This document shows positions 1 to 8,624 of a DNA stretch of 49,471 nt, one piece after another (positions within the stretch are counted from its first letter, which is position 1; every line of letters starts with the position of its first letter). The notes under the pieces were generated by a model. The model saw nothing but the letters and a program-made list of their open reading frames with translations, had not been told where the DNA came from and did no database searches. A program made the position numbers and the translations under genes. The DNA comes from an uncultured Saprospiraceae bacterium (GTDB lineage Bacteria > Bacteroidota > Bacteroidia > Chitinophagales > Saprospiraceae). The DNA is taken from the NCBI GenBank assembly GCA_937921775.1, contig CAKZUK010000122.1:1-49471 (forward strand), read 5' to 3'.

Positions 1-40
1 TTATAGTATAATCGCTGAGCCTTTTTAGCTCACTTTTCCT

Positions 41-144
41 AATTATTTGACTCCAGCCAAAAGGATGAAGACAAATAATTAGTCAATTGAACTAAAAATT
101 CTTCATCGATTAATGTTAAACCAATTAAGTCAAAGCACTTAATT
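41..144. promoter_or_regulatory. Inverted repeats upstream of the AraC-type regulator
   Basis: AATTATTTG (41-49) is the reverse complement of CAAATAATT (72-80), with a 22-nt spacer. AATTAAGT (123-130) and ACTTAATT (137-144) form a second 8-bp inverted repeat with a 6-nt spacer. Both lie 110-215 bp upstream of a regulator gene, so they could be operators or hairpins of an untranslated leader. AT-rich DNA yields such repeats easily, so function is only inferred. Confidence 0.3.
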
Positions 145-254
145 AACAGTATAAAAGTATTTTATTAATCTCTATCAACTTAGAACATATCTATTATTTT
201 GTTGAACAAACCTATTCCATTCTTTTAATCGGTCGAAATTTTGTATTATTGATT

Positions 255-1172
255 ATGAATTCTTTATTAAACTTTCATAGGAACAATAGGAAACTGACCA
301 CCTTAGTAGAAAACAAAACTACTTATGCGGCAGAATATGCGGAGCTTAATATTTATGAGACGCATACAATAGCAGAAAAAGTATCTCTAAAGTTTAACTT
401 CCCTATCATTGCAAGTATGCTAACTGGAAAAAAAGTGATGCATCTTAAAAATCATGAATCGTTTGATTTTTTTCCTGGAGAATCTGTTGTTGTACCTATG
501 AATGAGGAGATGGTTATTGATTTTCCATTAGCTACGGAGCGCAGTCCAACACAGTGCTTGGCCTTAGGTATTGACGCTATTAAAATTAGTGAAGTTGTAC
601 AGAAGTTTAATCAACATGTCGCAATCGAAAACGAGAATAACAACTGGAACATTGATAATACTGCTTCTCATTTAATTAATAATTCAGCGGTTAATCATTT
701 AGTGGAACGAATAACATCCACCTTTATGAAGAACAATAAATCGAAAGATGTTTTATTGGATTTAATGATTCAAGAGTTGGTTGTTCGATTATTACAAACT
801 AAAGCAAAGTCGTTGATTATGAATGATGTTGATCAAATCTTCAACGATACTAGAATTGGAACGGTAATTAAGTATATCAAAGACAATTTAACGAACAAGG
901 ATCTTTCTATTGAGCTCTTGGCGAAAACAGCCTGTATGAGTACTTCCCATTTTCATAAGCAATTTAAAAATACATTGGGCATTTCGCCGATTGACTACAT
1001 CAATTCCGAAAAGATTAAGTTTTCAAAAAAACTAATTAAAGAAAATGAAGATTGTAGAATGTCTGAAATTGCTTTAAATTCTGGTTTTAATAATTCAAGC
1101 TATTTTAATAGACAATTTAAAAAGATGGAACTAATGACGCCTCAACAATTCAAAAAGTCTATTTCGTCATAG
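255..1172 (+). CDS. AraC family transcriptional regulator
   Basis: A 305-residue one-component regulator, presumably cytoplasmic. Residues about 15-150 resemble the AraC N-terminal cupin-like domain (AraC_N type): a conserved sequence around FDFFPGESVVVPMNEEM is followed by a stretch predicting a ligand pocket. Residues about 205-303 hold the paired helix-turn-helix AraC DNA-binding domain (LSIELLAKTACMSTSHFHKQFK, then the second helix pair ending in SSYFNRQFKK and the typical MTPQQFKK tail). An upstream in-frame TTG at 249 is possible, but the ATG at 255 is preferred. It stands alone and is convergent with the unknown gene on the other strand. The ligand and target genes cannot be told from the sequence. 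Confidence 0.88.
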   Translation: MNSLLNFHRNNRKLTTLVENKTTYAAEYAELNIYETHTIAEKVSLKFNFPIIASMLTGKKVMHLKNHESFDFFPGESVVVPMNEEMVIDFPLATERSPTQCLALGIDAIKISEVVQKFNQHVAIENENNNWNIDNTASHLINNSAVNHLVERITSTFMKNNKSKDVLLDLMIQELVVRLLQTKAKSLIMNDVDQIFNDTRIGTVIKYIKDNLTNKDLSIELLAKTACMSTSHFHKQFKNTLGISPIDYINSEKIKFSKKLIKENEDCRMSEIALNSGFNNSSYFNRQFKKMELMTPQQFKKSISS

Positions 1173-1244
1173 GGCCTAGATCAAACAATCAATTTTCAAA
1201 AGACAGACTTCCTCCTATTATTGTCTCACGTCCTGCTACTATCC

Positions 1245-1697
1245 TCACCCTATTACCTCCGTTACCAACTCTACTTCAGTCTTAAACTTAAACGTCTCAT
1301 TCTTCGCTACCTTCTCATACTCAAAATCAATATCCAATTCACATTTTATTTCATATAGCTTATCGCTTATTTTATTGATTGCCATCTTCTTAATGTCACA
1401 AGGATTATGTTTCCCTTCAATGAAAATTGAAATATCGCGATCATCGTCTGGAGAAGATCTTAAAATTAGCTTATCTAATTCCAAAGGGTCTCTAAGCTTA
1501 AGGTCTAGCCAATCAACCACTATTTTAGTTTTAACTAGCTTAGTATCCTTCTCTAATCCTGATTCAAAGGAACTCAATGGGATGGTGATCCTATGAAAAA
1601 GTGTTCTTTGAAGGCCAATGCTTTTATCTTCAAACCAAAAAAGTTCAATTTTCCCTTTTTCGGCAGTTGTTTTATTTTGCAAATTAATAATGTTCAT
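1245..1697 (-). CDS. Hypothetical protein, 150 aa
   Basis: Not recognised. No signal peptide, lipobox or membrane segment is visible; the protein is rich in charged residues and alternating beta-strand-like segments (for example KTKIVVDWLDLKLRD and LYEIKCELDIDFEYEKV), suggesting a small cytoplasmic beta-rich fold. It begins with an ATG at 1697 (MNIINLQNKTT) and ends 73 bp from the convergent AraC-type gene with no obvious terminator between them. The codon pattern and ordinary composition support a real gene. The long opposite-strand frame inside it (1375-1596) is taken as a shadow. Confidence 0.6.
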   Translation of the reverse strand: MNIINLQNKTTAEKGKIELFWFEDKSIGLQRTLFHRITIPLSSFESGLEKDTKLVKTKIVVDWLDLKLRDPLELDKLILRSSPDDDRDISIFIEGKHNPCDIKKMAINKISDKLYEIKCELDIDFEYEKVAKNETFKFKTEVELVTEVIG

Positions 1698-2091
1698 TAT
1701 TTTATTTTTGTTTACGTACGACTATAATCTAAACACGAGTCATAAGCTGAATTTTCGTAAAATTAACAAAAGCTAGGCGAATGACACAGATAAATCAAAG
1801 GAACAACAATAACGAGGCAGCTTTCTTTAAAAGTCTACCTTTTTAATGCCCTTGGCTTATTTAATTTAGGAGTCCATTTAAACGGTCTTGGTCCTAACTG
1901 ACTTTCCAAAAGGGCCTCAGCCATAATAGTACCCAAATTCATCTACAAATCCTCCAACCTTTCCCTCAAATATCCGTTATAAAAGTGGCGAAAAATCGCT
2001 CATTTTGTCTCCCTATTAAGATAAAATAACAGAAAGTAATATCTAAGTCTTTATGTTCAGTTTCGGACTAATATAAAAAGGCAATAAATAG
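1698..2091. other. Intergenic region without a recognised gene
   Basis: This stretch separates the unknown minus-strand gene from the acyl-CoA dehydrogenase leader. I see no ORF with protein-like composition, tRNA or terminator. It must hold the promoter of the leftward gene; no exact TAnnTTTG box was seen on that strand. Confidence 0.5.
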
Positions 2092-2099
2092 TATATTTG
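2092..2099 (+). promoter_or_regulatory. Candidate -7 box (TATATTTG) of the acyl-CoA dehydrogenase gene
   Basis: TATATTTG matches the Bacteroidota consensus TAnnTTTG exactly. It is 150 bp upstream of the acyl-CoA dehydrogenase ATG, implying a long untranslated leader. No convincing TTTG -33 element lies at the usual spacing. Confidence 0.5.
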
Positions 2100-2122
2100 C
2101 AATCTCAATCCCCGCTAGAACA

Positions 2123-2223
2123 AGACAAGCTTTGTCTCTATTTGGCAAAAGCTAAATATATTAATTTAACCTAAGGTTCGATTTGCCAAACAAATCGACT
2201 GGTAGTTGCTCAAAATCAACTAC
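2123..2223 (+). promoter_or_regulatory. Structured 5' leader with alternative hairpins
   Basis: Three local stems can form: AGACAA/TTGTCT (2123-2137), CGATTTG/CAAATCG (2179-2197) and GTAGTTG/CAACTAC (2202-2223). In addition TTTGGCAAA (2141-2149) is perfectly complementary to TTTGCCAAA (2182-2190), which overlaps the left arm and loop of the second stem, so these two structures exclude each other. This layout is typical of a switching leader. It matches no riboswitch class I know. The last stem ends 26 nt before the start codon, so translation control is as plausible as attenuation. Confidence 0.4.
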
Positions 2224-2249
2224 TTACCAAAAAAAACTAATTTAACTGT

Positions 2250-3401
2250 ATGCACACAGCTAACTCAGAAAATTTGCAAATCATTCAGGAAAGTGCCCGT
2301 GATTTTGCAGAAAAGTACATTCGCCCAGACATGATGAAATGGGATGAGAGTCAACACTTCCCTGTTGATGTTATGCACAAACTTGGCGAACATGGCTTCT
2401 TAGGCGTGTTGGTTCCGGAAGAATATGGTGGATCTGGATTGGGCTACCAAGAGTATATTACCGTGATTGTAGAAATTTCTAAAGTATGTAGCTCTATCGG
2501 ACTTTCTGTTGCTGCGCATAATTCACTTTGTACTGGCCATATTTTAGCTTTCGGTAACGAAGAACAAAAGAAAAAATACTTGCCAAAACTAGCAAGCGGT
2601 GAATGGATCGGCGCTTGGGGTTTGACCGAATCCAATACGGGGTCTGATGCAGGTCGTATGGCATGTGTTGCTGAAAAAGATGGCGACGACCACTGGATAA
2701 TCAACGGTGCTAAGAACTGGATTACACATGGTAAATCAGGTGATGCTGCTGTAGTGATTGTACGTACTGGTGAGTTGCTTGATAGCCACGGTATGACTGC
2801 ATTCGTTGTAGATAGAGGCACACCAGGCTTTACTGGTGGTAAAAAAGAGGACAAGTTGGGCATGCGTGCTTCAGAAACTGCGGAAATGATTTTTGATAAC
2901 GTACGTGTTCACAAAGATCAGATGCTCGGTCAAGAAGGAGAAGGCTTTATCCAGTCTATGAAAATTCTAGATGGTGGTCGTATTTCTATTGCTGCACTTT
3001 CATTAGGAATTGCAAAAGGTAGTTATGAGGCTTCTGTAAAATACGCGAAAGAACGCCACCAGTTTGGTCAACCTATCGCTAACTTCCAAGGTATCAGTTT
3101 CAAACTAGCTGATATGGCTACAAAGATTGAAGCTGCAGAGCTCCTAACTCGCCAAGCTGCTTATCTGAAAAACAATGGTAAGAAGATGACTAAGGAATCA
3201 GCTATTGCTAAATATTATGCCTCTGAGATTTGTGTGGAGATTGCTACTGATGCAGTTCAGGTACATGGTGGATACGGATATACAAAGGAGTTTCCGGTAG
3301 AGAAATTTTTTAGAGATTCTAAACTTTGTACGATTGGTGAGGGGACTTCGGAGATTCAGAAATTAGTGATTTCGAGAGAAGTACTAAAAGGAAACATTTA
3401 G
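2250..3401 (+). CDS. Acyl-CoA dehydrogenase (short/branched-chain type)
   Basis: A 383-residue FAD enzyme that introduces the alpha-beta double bond in acyl-CoA thioesters, the first step of beta-oxidation or of branched-chain amino acid breakdown. Length and motifs fit the family throughout: YGGSGLGYQEY near residue 58, the flavin-binding WGLTESNTGSDA near 128, ERHQFGQPIANFQ near 270, and the C-terminal QVHGGYGYTKEFPVEKFFRD. The predicted catalytic base is Glu364 in the GEGTSEIQ motif, the position used by short- and medium-chain enzymes. It is monocistronic, with a long structured leader and a strong terminator. The exact acyl chain preference cannot be read from the sequence. Confidence 0.95.
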   Translation: MHTANSENLQIIQESARDFAEKYIRPDMMKWDESQHFPVDVMHKLGEHGFLGVLVPEEYGGSGLGYQEYITVIVEISKVCSSIGLSVAAHNSLCTGHILAFGNEEQKKKYLPKLASGEWIGAWGLTESNTGSDAGRMACVAEKDGDDHWIINGAKNWITHGKSGDAAVVIVRTGELLDSHGMTAFVVDRGTPGFTGGKKEDKLGMRASETAEMIFDNVRVHKDQMLGQEGEGFIQSMKILDGGRISIAALSLGIAKGSYEASVKYAKERHQFGQPIANFQGISFKLADMATKIEAAELLTRQAAYLKNNGKKMTKESAIAKYYASEICVEIATDAVQVHGGYGYTKEFPVEKFFRDSKLCTIGEGTSEIQKLVISREVLKGNI

Positions 3402-3434
3402 AGTCAAAGAAGGATTGCAAATGCAAGTCTAACT

Positions 3435-3469
3435 AAAAAGCGGCACCTCGATTGAAGGTGCCGCTTTTT
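3435..3469 (+). terminator. Rho-independent terminator after the acyl-CoA dehydrogenase
   Basis: A 14-bp stem (AAAAAGCGGCACCT paired with AGGTGCCGCTTTTT) with a short loop and a T tract, 33 bp after the stop codon. The A-rich left arm would make it work in both directions. Confidence 0.9.
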
Positions 3470-3623
3470 CTATTTTGGACCAATACTAATTTAGTCTGAT
3501 TTTTTGATAAAAAAACTAAGCTACTACTAAAGGTAAGTGCTTGCAGGAAAAACTGAAATTGACATTTCAATTCTAACAACAAGTAAAAAATTGCTATTCT
3601 GACCGATACTTTAATTAAAATTG

Positions 3624-3655
3624 AAAAGCGGCTCTTCTCACGAAGAAGCCGCTTT
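3624..3655 (-). terminator. Hairpin terminator, probably of the small membrane protein gene
   Basis: AAAGCGGCT and AGCCGCTTT pair, extended by TTCT/AGAA after a one-base bulge. On the minus strand the stem is followed by TTTT and more T-rich DNA. It lies 72 bp downstream of the leftward 61-codon gene, the only gene it can serve, and so supports that gene being real. Confidence 0.55.
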
Positions 3656-3726
3656 CTGCATTCTGAGGTTATACTATTTTAAGGGGTTATGTTTTTCTTA
3701 TATTTTCTTTTAGTCCATCATGAATA

Positions 3727-3912
3727 TTATGCTGCTAGGCATCGACGGCAAATGATTGCCATCCAAAACGTTGCAGTTAATCCCATCAAAAGTCCAACAG
3801 CTACATTTGCTACAACAATACTTGCTACAGTTCCGACTCCGATACCGATTCCAAATAGTTTAACTAATGATTTCCCTGAATAGTTGCTTGATTTTTGCAT
3901 TTGAGCTTCCAT
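3727..3912 (-). CDS. Small Gly-rich membrane protein, 61 aa
   Basis: A short ORF starting MEAQMQKSSNYSGKSLVKLF, then a hydrophobic stretch (residues about 21-53) with a GIGIGVG motif and regularly spaced glycine and alanine, and a basic ICRRC sequence near the end. This predicts one long or two short membrane helices that could pack through glycine zippers. Such features occur in small membrane regulators, toxins and leaderless bacteriocins, but nothing specific can be assigned. A hairpin terminator downstream on the same strand supports expression. The opposite-strand frame (3689-3883) is judged a shadow. Confidence 0.45.
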   Translation of the reverse strand: MEAQMQKSSNYSGKSLVKLFGIGIGVGTVASIVVANVAVGLLMGLTATFWMAIICRRCLAA

Positions 3913-4265
3913 GATAACTGATTTTAAACGTTATTAAATTTTGCTAAAGTAATATTCACCGGATTATTTACTCCCCTATTGAATATATTCACAATATTTA
4001 ACTTTTCGGTAACATGTGTTTACTTTTTGCGATTAATGACCAAATATTAACGACAAAGTGTTGAACTTATATCCTTTTTTGTTGGAATGTGGGCTCGTAG
4101 GCTTGCGGGGATGGGATAAAAGAAGGCTATTTTAAATTAGAATGTGAAGCTGTCGAGCCGCGCCAGGCAGGATCAAAATTAGAATTAGAACATTTTTCCG
4201 ATTTTGTAAGCTCCCGTTAGAAGATCATTCACATTCCAATTTTTCCGTGTGTCATCGACCTTAAA
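3913..4265. other. Intergenic region with a dispersed-repeat copy
   Basis: No convincing gene. At 4150-4173 it holds a copy of a short repeat, CTGTCGAGCCGCGCCAGGC followed by AGGAT, that recurs in variant form at 30711-30733. The repeat is followed by a stutter of AATTAGAATTAGAAC. The right end carries the terminator of the leftward peptidase gene. Confidence 0.4.
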
Positions 4266-4307
4266 GAATAAAAAGAAATCCCGAACCTTGAAGACAAGGT
4301 CCGAGAT
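4266..4307 (-). terminator. Terminator of the C1 peptidase gene
   Basis: ATCCCGAACCTTG (4278-4290) pairs with CAAGGTCCGAGAT (4295-4307) with two imperfect positions and a 4-nt loop. On the minus strand the stem is followed by TTCTTTTTATTC. Its 3' arm reads GGTTCGGGATTTC, nearly the same as two other terminators in the window (near 43969 and 47106). Confidence 0.75.
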
Positions 4308-4363
4308 AACATATTCTATCTATTTGATTCATCAAGCTAGATAGCTAGTTGGGGTATTCTTAT

Positions 4364-5479
4364 TTAGTTAAACATTTTCTTAGCAATGCTTTCAGGGATA
4401 GCATCTTTGTGAACCATTACGGCAACGGTCTTAAGGCGTGCATAAGGCTCTGACATATATAGGTAGCCTTTGAAGTCACTAATTTCACCCCAAGAGTTTT
4501 TGATTAGGTAATATTTAGTACCGACTTGATCGTGTGCAACACCGGCAAGGTGCATGAGGTGATCATCTGTGGTGGAGTAGCTTTCAAATGTTTCTTGTCG
4601 CATTTCCTGAGTCACAGATTTTTCTTTTCCTGGTTTGGAGTAAAGGTCTTTGCGTTTTTCATCTTCAGGCAAAACCGCCATTCCTTCTTTTGCAGAAAAG
4701 CCCTTCTCGCTTACGTCTCCATCCCAAGCGACAGAGTATCCCTTTTTCACTGCATTATCAACTACGGCCAGCAGCTCGTCAATTGGAACATTGTAGAAAG
4801 ATCCATTAGAATAGTTATCTGGAATTTCCAAAACGAAAGACTCATAAAAAGGATGATGGGTATAAGAAGTAATGCTTACATAATCATCGGGATTGATTCC
4901 AGATTCTTTAGCGTAAGTGTGAGCATCGTATTTCTTGCCTTTGTATTCAAACTTTTCAGGTGCTTCGCCTAAGTAAATATCCAAGGCACTTTCAACAACC
5001 TTCATCCATTTATTGCTTAATCTTTTTTGTTTAAGCAAACCATCTAACATCCCTTTTAGTACAGCTGCCATTTCAGAATGATTGTGTTTTGCTGCATTTT
5101 CAGTTAAACCTGAGTAAGCAGCTTCGGGAACGAGTCCATGTTTTTTTGCAGCAGCAATAACATCATGCGACAAGCTACCTTGACTAAAATTAGCTTTACC
5201 CTGACGGAGAACGTAATTACGGGCTTTGTCTTTATATATATTTCGGACTACCCACATTTCTGAAAGGTCTGGATCCTTCGCTCCCATTCTCATTAACTCA
5301 GATTCCAAAAAAGAGGAGGTAGCAAAACTCCAGCAGGTCCCCGTGTTTCCCTGTGATTTAATCGCTGTACAATCAACACCGTGGTCAAGTTCGAAAGAAT
5401 AATCGTCTTGCACTTCCACCTGAGCAAAAAGCCCTAGAGGGAATAGTATTAATAATGAATAGCATAATCTTTTTATCAT
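4364..5479 (-). CDS. Secreted papain-like (C1) peptidase, bleomycin hydrolase/PepC type
   Basis: A 371-residue cysteine peptidase with a clear signal peptide (MIKRLCYSLLILFPLGLFAQ, cleavage near residue 20), so probably periplasmic or exported. The oxyanion Gln43 and nucleophile Cys49 lie in KSQGNTGTCWSFATSS. The catalytic His is most likely His307 (DDHLMHLAGV) and Asn328 sits in LIKNSWG, the standard C1 triad order. The long spacing between Cys and His and the C-terminal layout resemble the C1B aminopeptidase C/bleomycin hydrolase group rather than classic papain; no propeptide is seen between signal peptide and Cys. It is a single gene with its own terminator. Confidence 0.88.
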   Translation of the reverse strand: MIKRLCYSLLILFPLGLFAQVEVQDDYSFELDHGVDCTAIKSQGNTGTCWSFATSSFLESELMRMGAKDPDLSEMWVVRNIYKDKARNYVLRQGKANFSQGSLSHDVIAAAKKHGLVPEAAYSGLTENAAKHNHSEMAAVLKGMLDGLLKQKRLSNKWMKVVESALDIYLGEAPEKFEYKGKKYDAHTYAKESGINPDDYVSITSYTHHPFYESFVLEIPDNYSNGSFYNVPIDELLAVVDNAVKKGYSVAWDGDVSEKGFSAKEGMAVLPEDEKRKDLYSKPGKEKSVTQEMRQETFESYSTTDDHLMHLAGVAHDQVGTKYYLIKNSWGEISDFKGYLYMSEPYARLKTVAVMVHKDAIPESIAKKMFN

Positions 5480-5655
5480 CAGATTGTAATTTTAGTATGA
5501 ATGAAGAAAGTTCGTGAATTTAAGCAAAGAAGTGCTTAAGTACTTGACCAATAGGAGTAAAAGTAAAAAAAATCTTCGAAATCAAAACAAATGAAAAACA
5601 TAACAGTATAAAATGTATTAGTGATTTTTATAATTTGTAATAATACTTATTTAAC

Positions 5656-7632
5656 ATGAATAAATTCAAGCTATCACTCCTACTAAGTTTCTGCCTTTCA
5701 ATTACTTATACTACAGTAGCACAGACTGACTTTGACCGATTAATCATGTCAATAGAAGCGATTAAAGCAGATCCTTCTGCTAATGAACAGGCAATTGAAG
5801 TTGAAAATATTATATCGTTGAATACCCAGTATTTGGATTATAGTCCGGCATTGCACAAAAATGGGCTTGTTTTCTCGTCCAATCGTCCGAAAAGGAATAA
5901 TTTCCTTGGCAAATTTTTCAGTATGCTCAATTCCAACATATACTATACTGCTGAAGAGGGAGAGAATTTTTTCTTTAATCCAATTAAATTACCTGGCAAA
6001 ATCAATAATTCTCGCCATCAGGGAGCTATTTCATTTTATCACAATGATAATTCAATGATCTATACCACCAATTCTAAAAAAAGAAACGGTGATGGTCTTT
6101 ATGACTTGAAATTATCTTCTGCAACATTTGTAGATGGAGAATGGAAACAGACCGAAGATTTACCCTTTAGTGAAGAATATCGTGCTTGCCATCCTGCGGT
6201 TTCCAAAGATGGAAGTTTATTAATTTTTGCAGCTGAGAGACCTGATGGCTATGGTGGAATGGATTTGTACATCTCGTTTTTTGAGAACGGTATTTGGCAA
6301 AAGCCACAAAACATGGGACCAGAAATTAATAGCTTACACGACGAGGTATTCCCTAACCTAACGGAAGACGGCGTACTTGTTTTTTCATCTACTGGCCATA
6401 ATGGTTGTGGAGGTTTAGATTTATTTTACGCCCAGCCTACTGAAGAATACCTTTGGTCCAATCCTATAAATTTTGGAAATCCATTCAATTCAAACAAAGA
6501 TGACTTTGGATTTATGACTATGCAAGGTGGAAATAAGGGATGCTTTTCATCTAACAGACTTGGTGGCAAAGGTGGAGATGATCTATATTTATGGCAAATA
6601 CAAGAGGAGGCGATTACCTTAGATCCAGATCTGCTGACTGCCAACCTTCTAATCCTTGACGAAGCAACTGGCATTCCGCTACAAGAATCAGATATTAGCT
6701 TGATAGAAATCAATAATAATTTATTACAAACAGGTTTAATTGAGGATGAAGTGATTATTGCCAACTCCCTTTCTGCAGCTACTTTAGGTATGATAGGGCA
6801 TAAAGTATCACCAATAGCAACTACCGAAAAGGGACATAAGTACGGTATTAATCCGGATAGCAATTATTTTCTGATGATCACTAAAGCTGGATATAATAAT
6901 GTACAAAGAATTGTAAGTGTAAAGCATTTAATCCAATACGATGAATATGCAATTGTAATGAATACGCTTTCAGACCAACAGATGGACGCTTTAGTTATCG
7001 AAGAGGATCAGCAAGAAATTGAAACGATAATGACTCCTTCTGTAGCAAGTGAAGAACCTGTAATCGCTAGTATTATCCTAGATGATAATCTAAAATCAAG
7101 TAGCACTACAATCGCTAATACAGCTGAAGCCAAAATCAGTACACCATCAACTGAAATAAATCAGACAGAAGAGATATTTACAAGTCGCGGTATACCAAGT
7201 GAGTTGATAAAGAAAGCTCCAGAGGCTATCAACACAAACATCAATGCTGCAATTACTAAGTCTTTCACTGCCAATAATATCTACTATGAATTAAATAAGT
7301 ATGCATTAACAAGTGAGTCTAAACTAGCCATAGACGAAATAATTGTTCAATTGAAGAAAAGCCCAAATACAGCCATCACTGTTAATTCACATACCGACTC
7401 AAGAGGCAAACAGCTTTTTAATAAAGACCTTTCTCAAAAAAGAGCCGATGCAGTGAAAATGTATATGTTGAGCCAGGGAATTGAGCCAGAAAGAGTGACT
7501 GCGGTTGGCGTAGGTGAATCTTTTCTACTGAATAGCTGTCTCGATGGTGTAAAATGTGACGAAGCAGCACATAAGGTCAACAGAAGAACTGAATTTATTT
7601 TTGATCAACAAAAACGAATTATTAATGATTAA
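5656..7632 (+). CDS. OmpA-family protein with PD40 beta-propeller repeats
   Basis: A 658-residue envelope protein. The signal peptide (residues 1-22, ending TTVAQ) is followed by PD40/WD40-like repeats with the SPALHKNGLVFSSNR, AVSKDGSLLIFAAER and PNLTEDGVLVFSSTG signatures (residues about 55-310), then a small linker domain and a low-complexity segment (about 440-530). Residues about 536-650 form an OmpA-like peptidoglycan-binding domain with NSHTDSRG (579) and the NRRTEF sequence (643). Proteins of this architecture in Bacteroidota anchor the outer membrane to peptidoglycan, and relatives (PorE-like) belong to the T9SS apparatus. No membrane-ring partner genes are next to it, so a T9SS role is only a possibility. 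Confidence 0.88.
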   Translation: MNKFKLSLLLSFCLSITYTTVAQTDFDRLIMSIEAIKADPSANEQAIEVENIISLNTQYLDYSPALHKNGLVFSSNRPKRNNFLGKFFSMLNSNIYYTAEEGENFFFNPIKLPGKINNSRHQGAISFYHNDNSMIYTTNSKKRNGDGLYDLKLSSATFVDGEWKQTEDLPFSEEYRACHPAVSKDGSLLIFAAERPDGYGGMDLYISFFENGIWQKPQNMGPEINSLHDEVFPNLTEDGVLVFSSTGHNGCGGLDLFYAQPTEEYLWSNPINFGNPFNSNKDDFGFMTMQGGNKGCFSSNRLGGKGGDDLYLWQIQEEAITLDPDLLTANLLILDEATGIPLQESDISLIEINNNLLQTGLIEDEVIIANSLSAATLGMIGHKVSPIATTEKGHKYGINPDSNYFLMITKAGYNNVQRIVSVKHLIQYDEYAIVMNTLSDQQMDALVIEEDQQEIETIMTPSVASEEPVIASIILDDNLKSSSTTIANTAEAKISTPSTEINQTEEIFTSRGIPSELIKKAPEAINTNINAAITKSFTANNIYYELNKYALTSESKLAIDEIIVQLKKSPNTAITVNSHTDSRGKQLFNKDLSQKRADAVKMYMLSQGIEPERVTAVGVGESFLLNSCLDGVKCDEAAHKVNRRTEFIFDQQKRIIND

Positions 7633-7670
7633 TATTCACTTTTCACTTTGTTTGTTAATCGTTTGAATAC

Positions 7671-7711
7671 AAAAAGGTAAATGTTCTGAATATAAGAACA
7701 TTTACCTTTTT
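7671..7711 (+). terminator. Terminator of the OmpA/PD40 gene
   Basis: A perfect 17-bp stem, AAAAAGGTAAATGTTCT paired with AGAACATTTACCTTTTT, with a 7-nt loop and trailing T residues, 39 bp after the stop codon. Confidence 0.9.
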
Positions 7712-7969
7712 TATTATGTCACATTATCTAGTCATCTATTTTCTTGATACTCTGAAAATTCAAGAAATAGCTTTACATTTAGGTCAACTATAAGAAGAAT
7801 GCCTACGAGTGAACGTTTCACTCCTCCCCAAGAAAGGGTATTCAAAAAATTGTAAGTACCAGTTTTATACTATTGCTTACAGCAAAAACTCAGCACAAGC
7901 GTCCCTTGTTTTGAGTATCTGAATTTATTTCAATTTTACTGCGAAGTAACCCCAAAGAAGTATTTAGAA
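7712..7969. other. Intergenic region upstream of the two-helix membrane protein
   Basis: No ORF supported. A small hairpin (GAGTGAA/TTCACTC) lies near 7807-7823 and TGTAAG/CTTACA forms a wider inverted repeat around 7852-7882. Function unknown; probably the promoter and leader of the next gene. Confidence 0.3.
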
Positions 7970-8482
7970 ATGACTCAATATGCATGTATAATGCATATTG
8001 AAAACTATCGGGATTTTATGGACGAGTACACCTCTACTTTTCTCTCAACTAAAAATAGTTGGGACTCTAATGTATTGTTTTTCACTGCGCTTGCGGTTTT
8101 GAGTTTTGTAATTTTAATTACTTACTATATCAAATCCGAAAAAAGTTTTGTGGAGAACATTAAGTCAGGCTTCAGTTTACTATTGCTTACAATGGTGATT
8201 GCCACTGCATCTTTTGCAATATATACTTCACAAAATAACTCAGATCTTGATAAGATAGTTATTACCAATAAAAGTATTACCACCCCTTTTGGTACTTGTA
8301 AGTTTACAAATATAAAAGATGCTTCCTTTGTCGAAATACCTAACGATGATAATATTGATAGCACTCAGTTTTTATTGATTCAAGAATATACTGGAAAAGC
8401 TCATCCGATATCTGCGGAGATCTATGATGTAAATACCATTTTGAAAGAGTTAAAAAAACATCTTGCGAATAGAGTGCATTGA
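7970..8482 (+). CDS. Hypothetical membrane protein, two helices, 170 aa
   Basis: Not recognised by family. After a hydrophilic N-terminus (residues 1-33) come two membrane helices, about 34-57 (VLFFTALAVLSFVILITYYI) and 67-88 (FSLLLLTMVIATASFAIYT). They are followed by a soluble domain of about 80 residues that starts LDKIVITNKSITTPFGTCKF, a strand pattern reminiscent of bacterial PH-like domains. The start at 7970 is uncertain, since ATGs at 7991 and 8018 are in frame. A strong terminator follows and the gene has no operon partner. A stress or envelope role is only a guess. Confidence 0.6.
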   Translation: MTQYACIMHIENYRDFMDEYTSTFLSTKNSWDSNVLFFTALAVLSFVILITYYIKSEKSFVENIKSGFSLLLLTMVIATASFAIYTSQNNSDLDKIVITNKSITTPFGTCKFTNIKDASFVEIPNDDNIDSTQFLLIQEYTGKAHPISAEIYDVNTILKELKKHLANRVH

Positions 8483-8548
8483 GGAGTAAAAAATTGAGTA
8501 TCGATTTAGAGAGGGAGTATGAAGAAAAGGAGCTATAATGTAAGTAGC

Positions 8549-8589
8549 AAAAAAAGGAGCTTCTGATCGTATCAGAAGCTCCTTTTTTT
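8549..8589. terminator. Bidirectional terminator between convergent genes
   Basis: A near-perfect palindrome with seven As, GGAGCTTCTGAT, a 3-nt centre, the complement, and seven Ts. It sits between a rightward and a leftward gene and can end both. Confidence 0.92.
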
Positions 8590-8624
8590 GGAATAAGTTA
8601 TTCTCAACTAAGAGTTAATTACAC

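Noticed and set aside
1375..1596. 73-codon rightward frame inside the unknown 1245-1697 gene
   Set aside because: Antisense shadow; Ser-rich translation typical of reverse frames.
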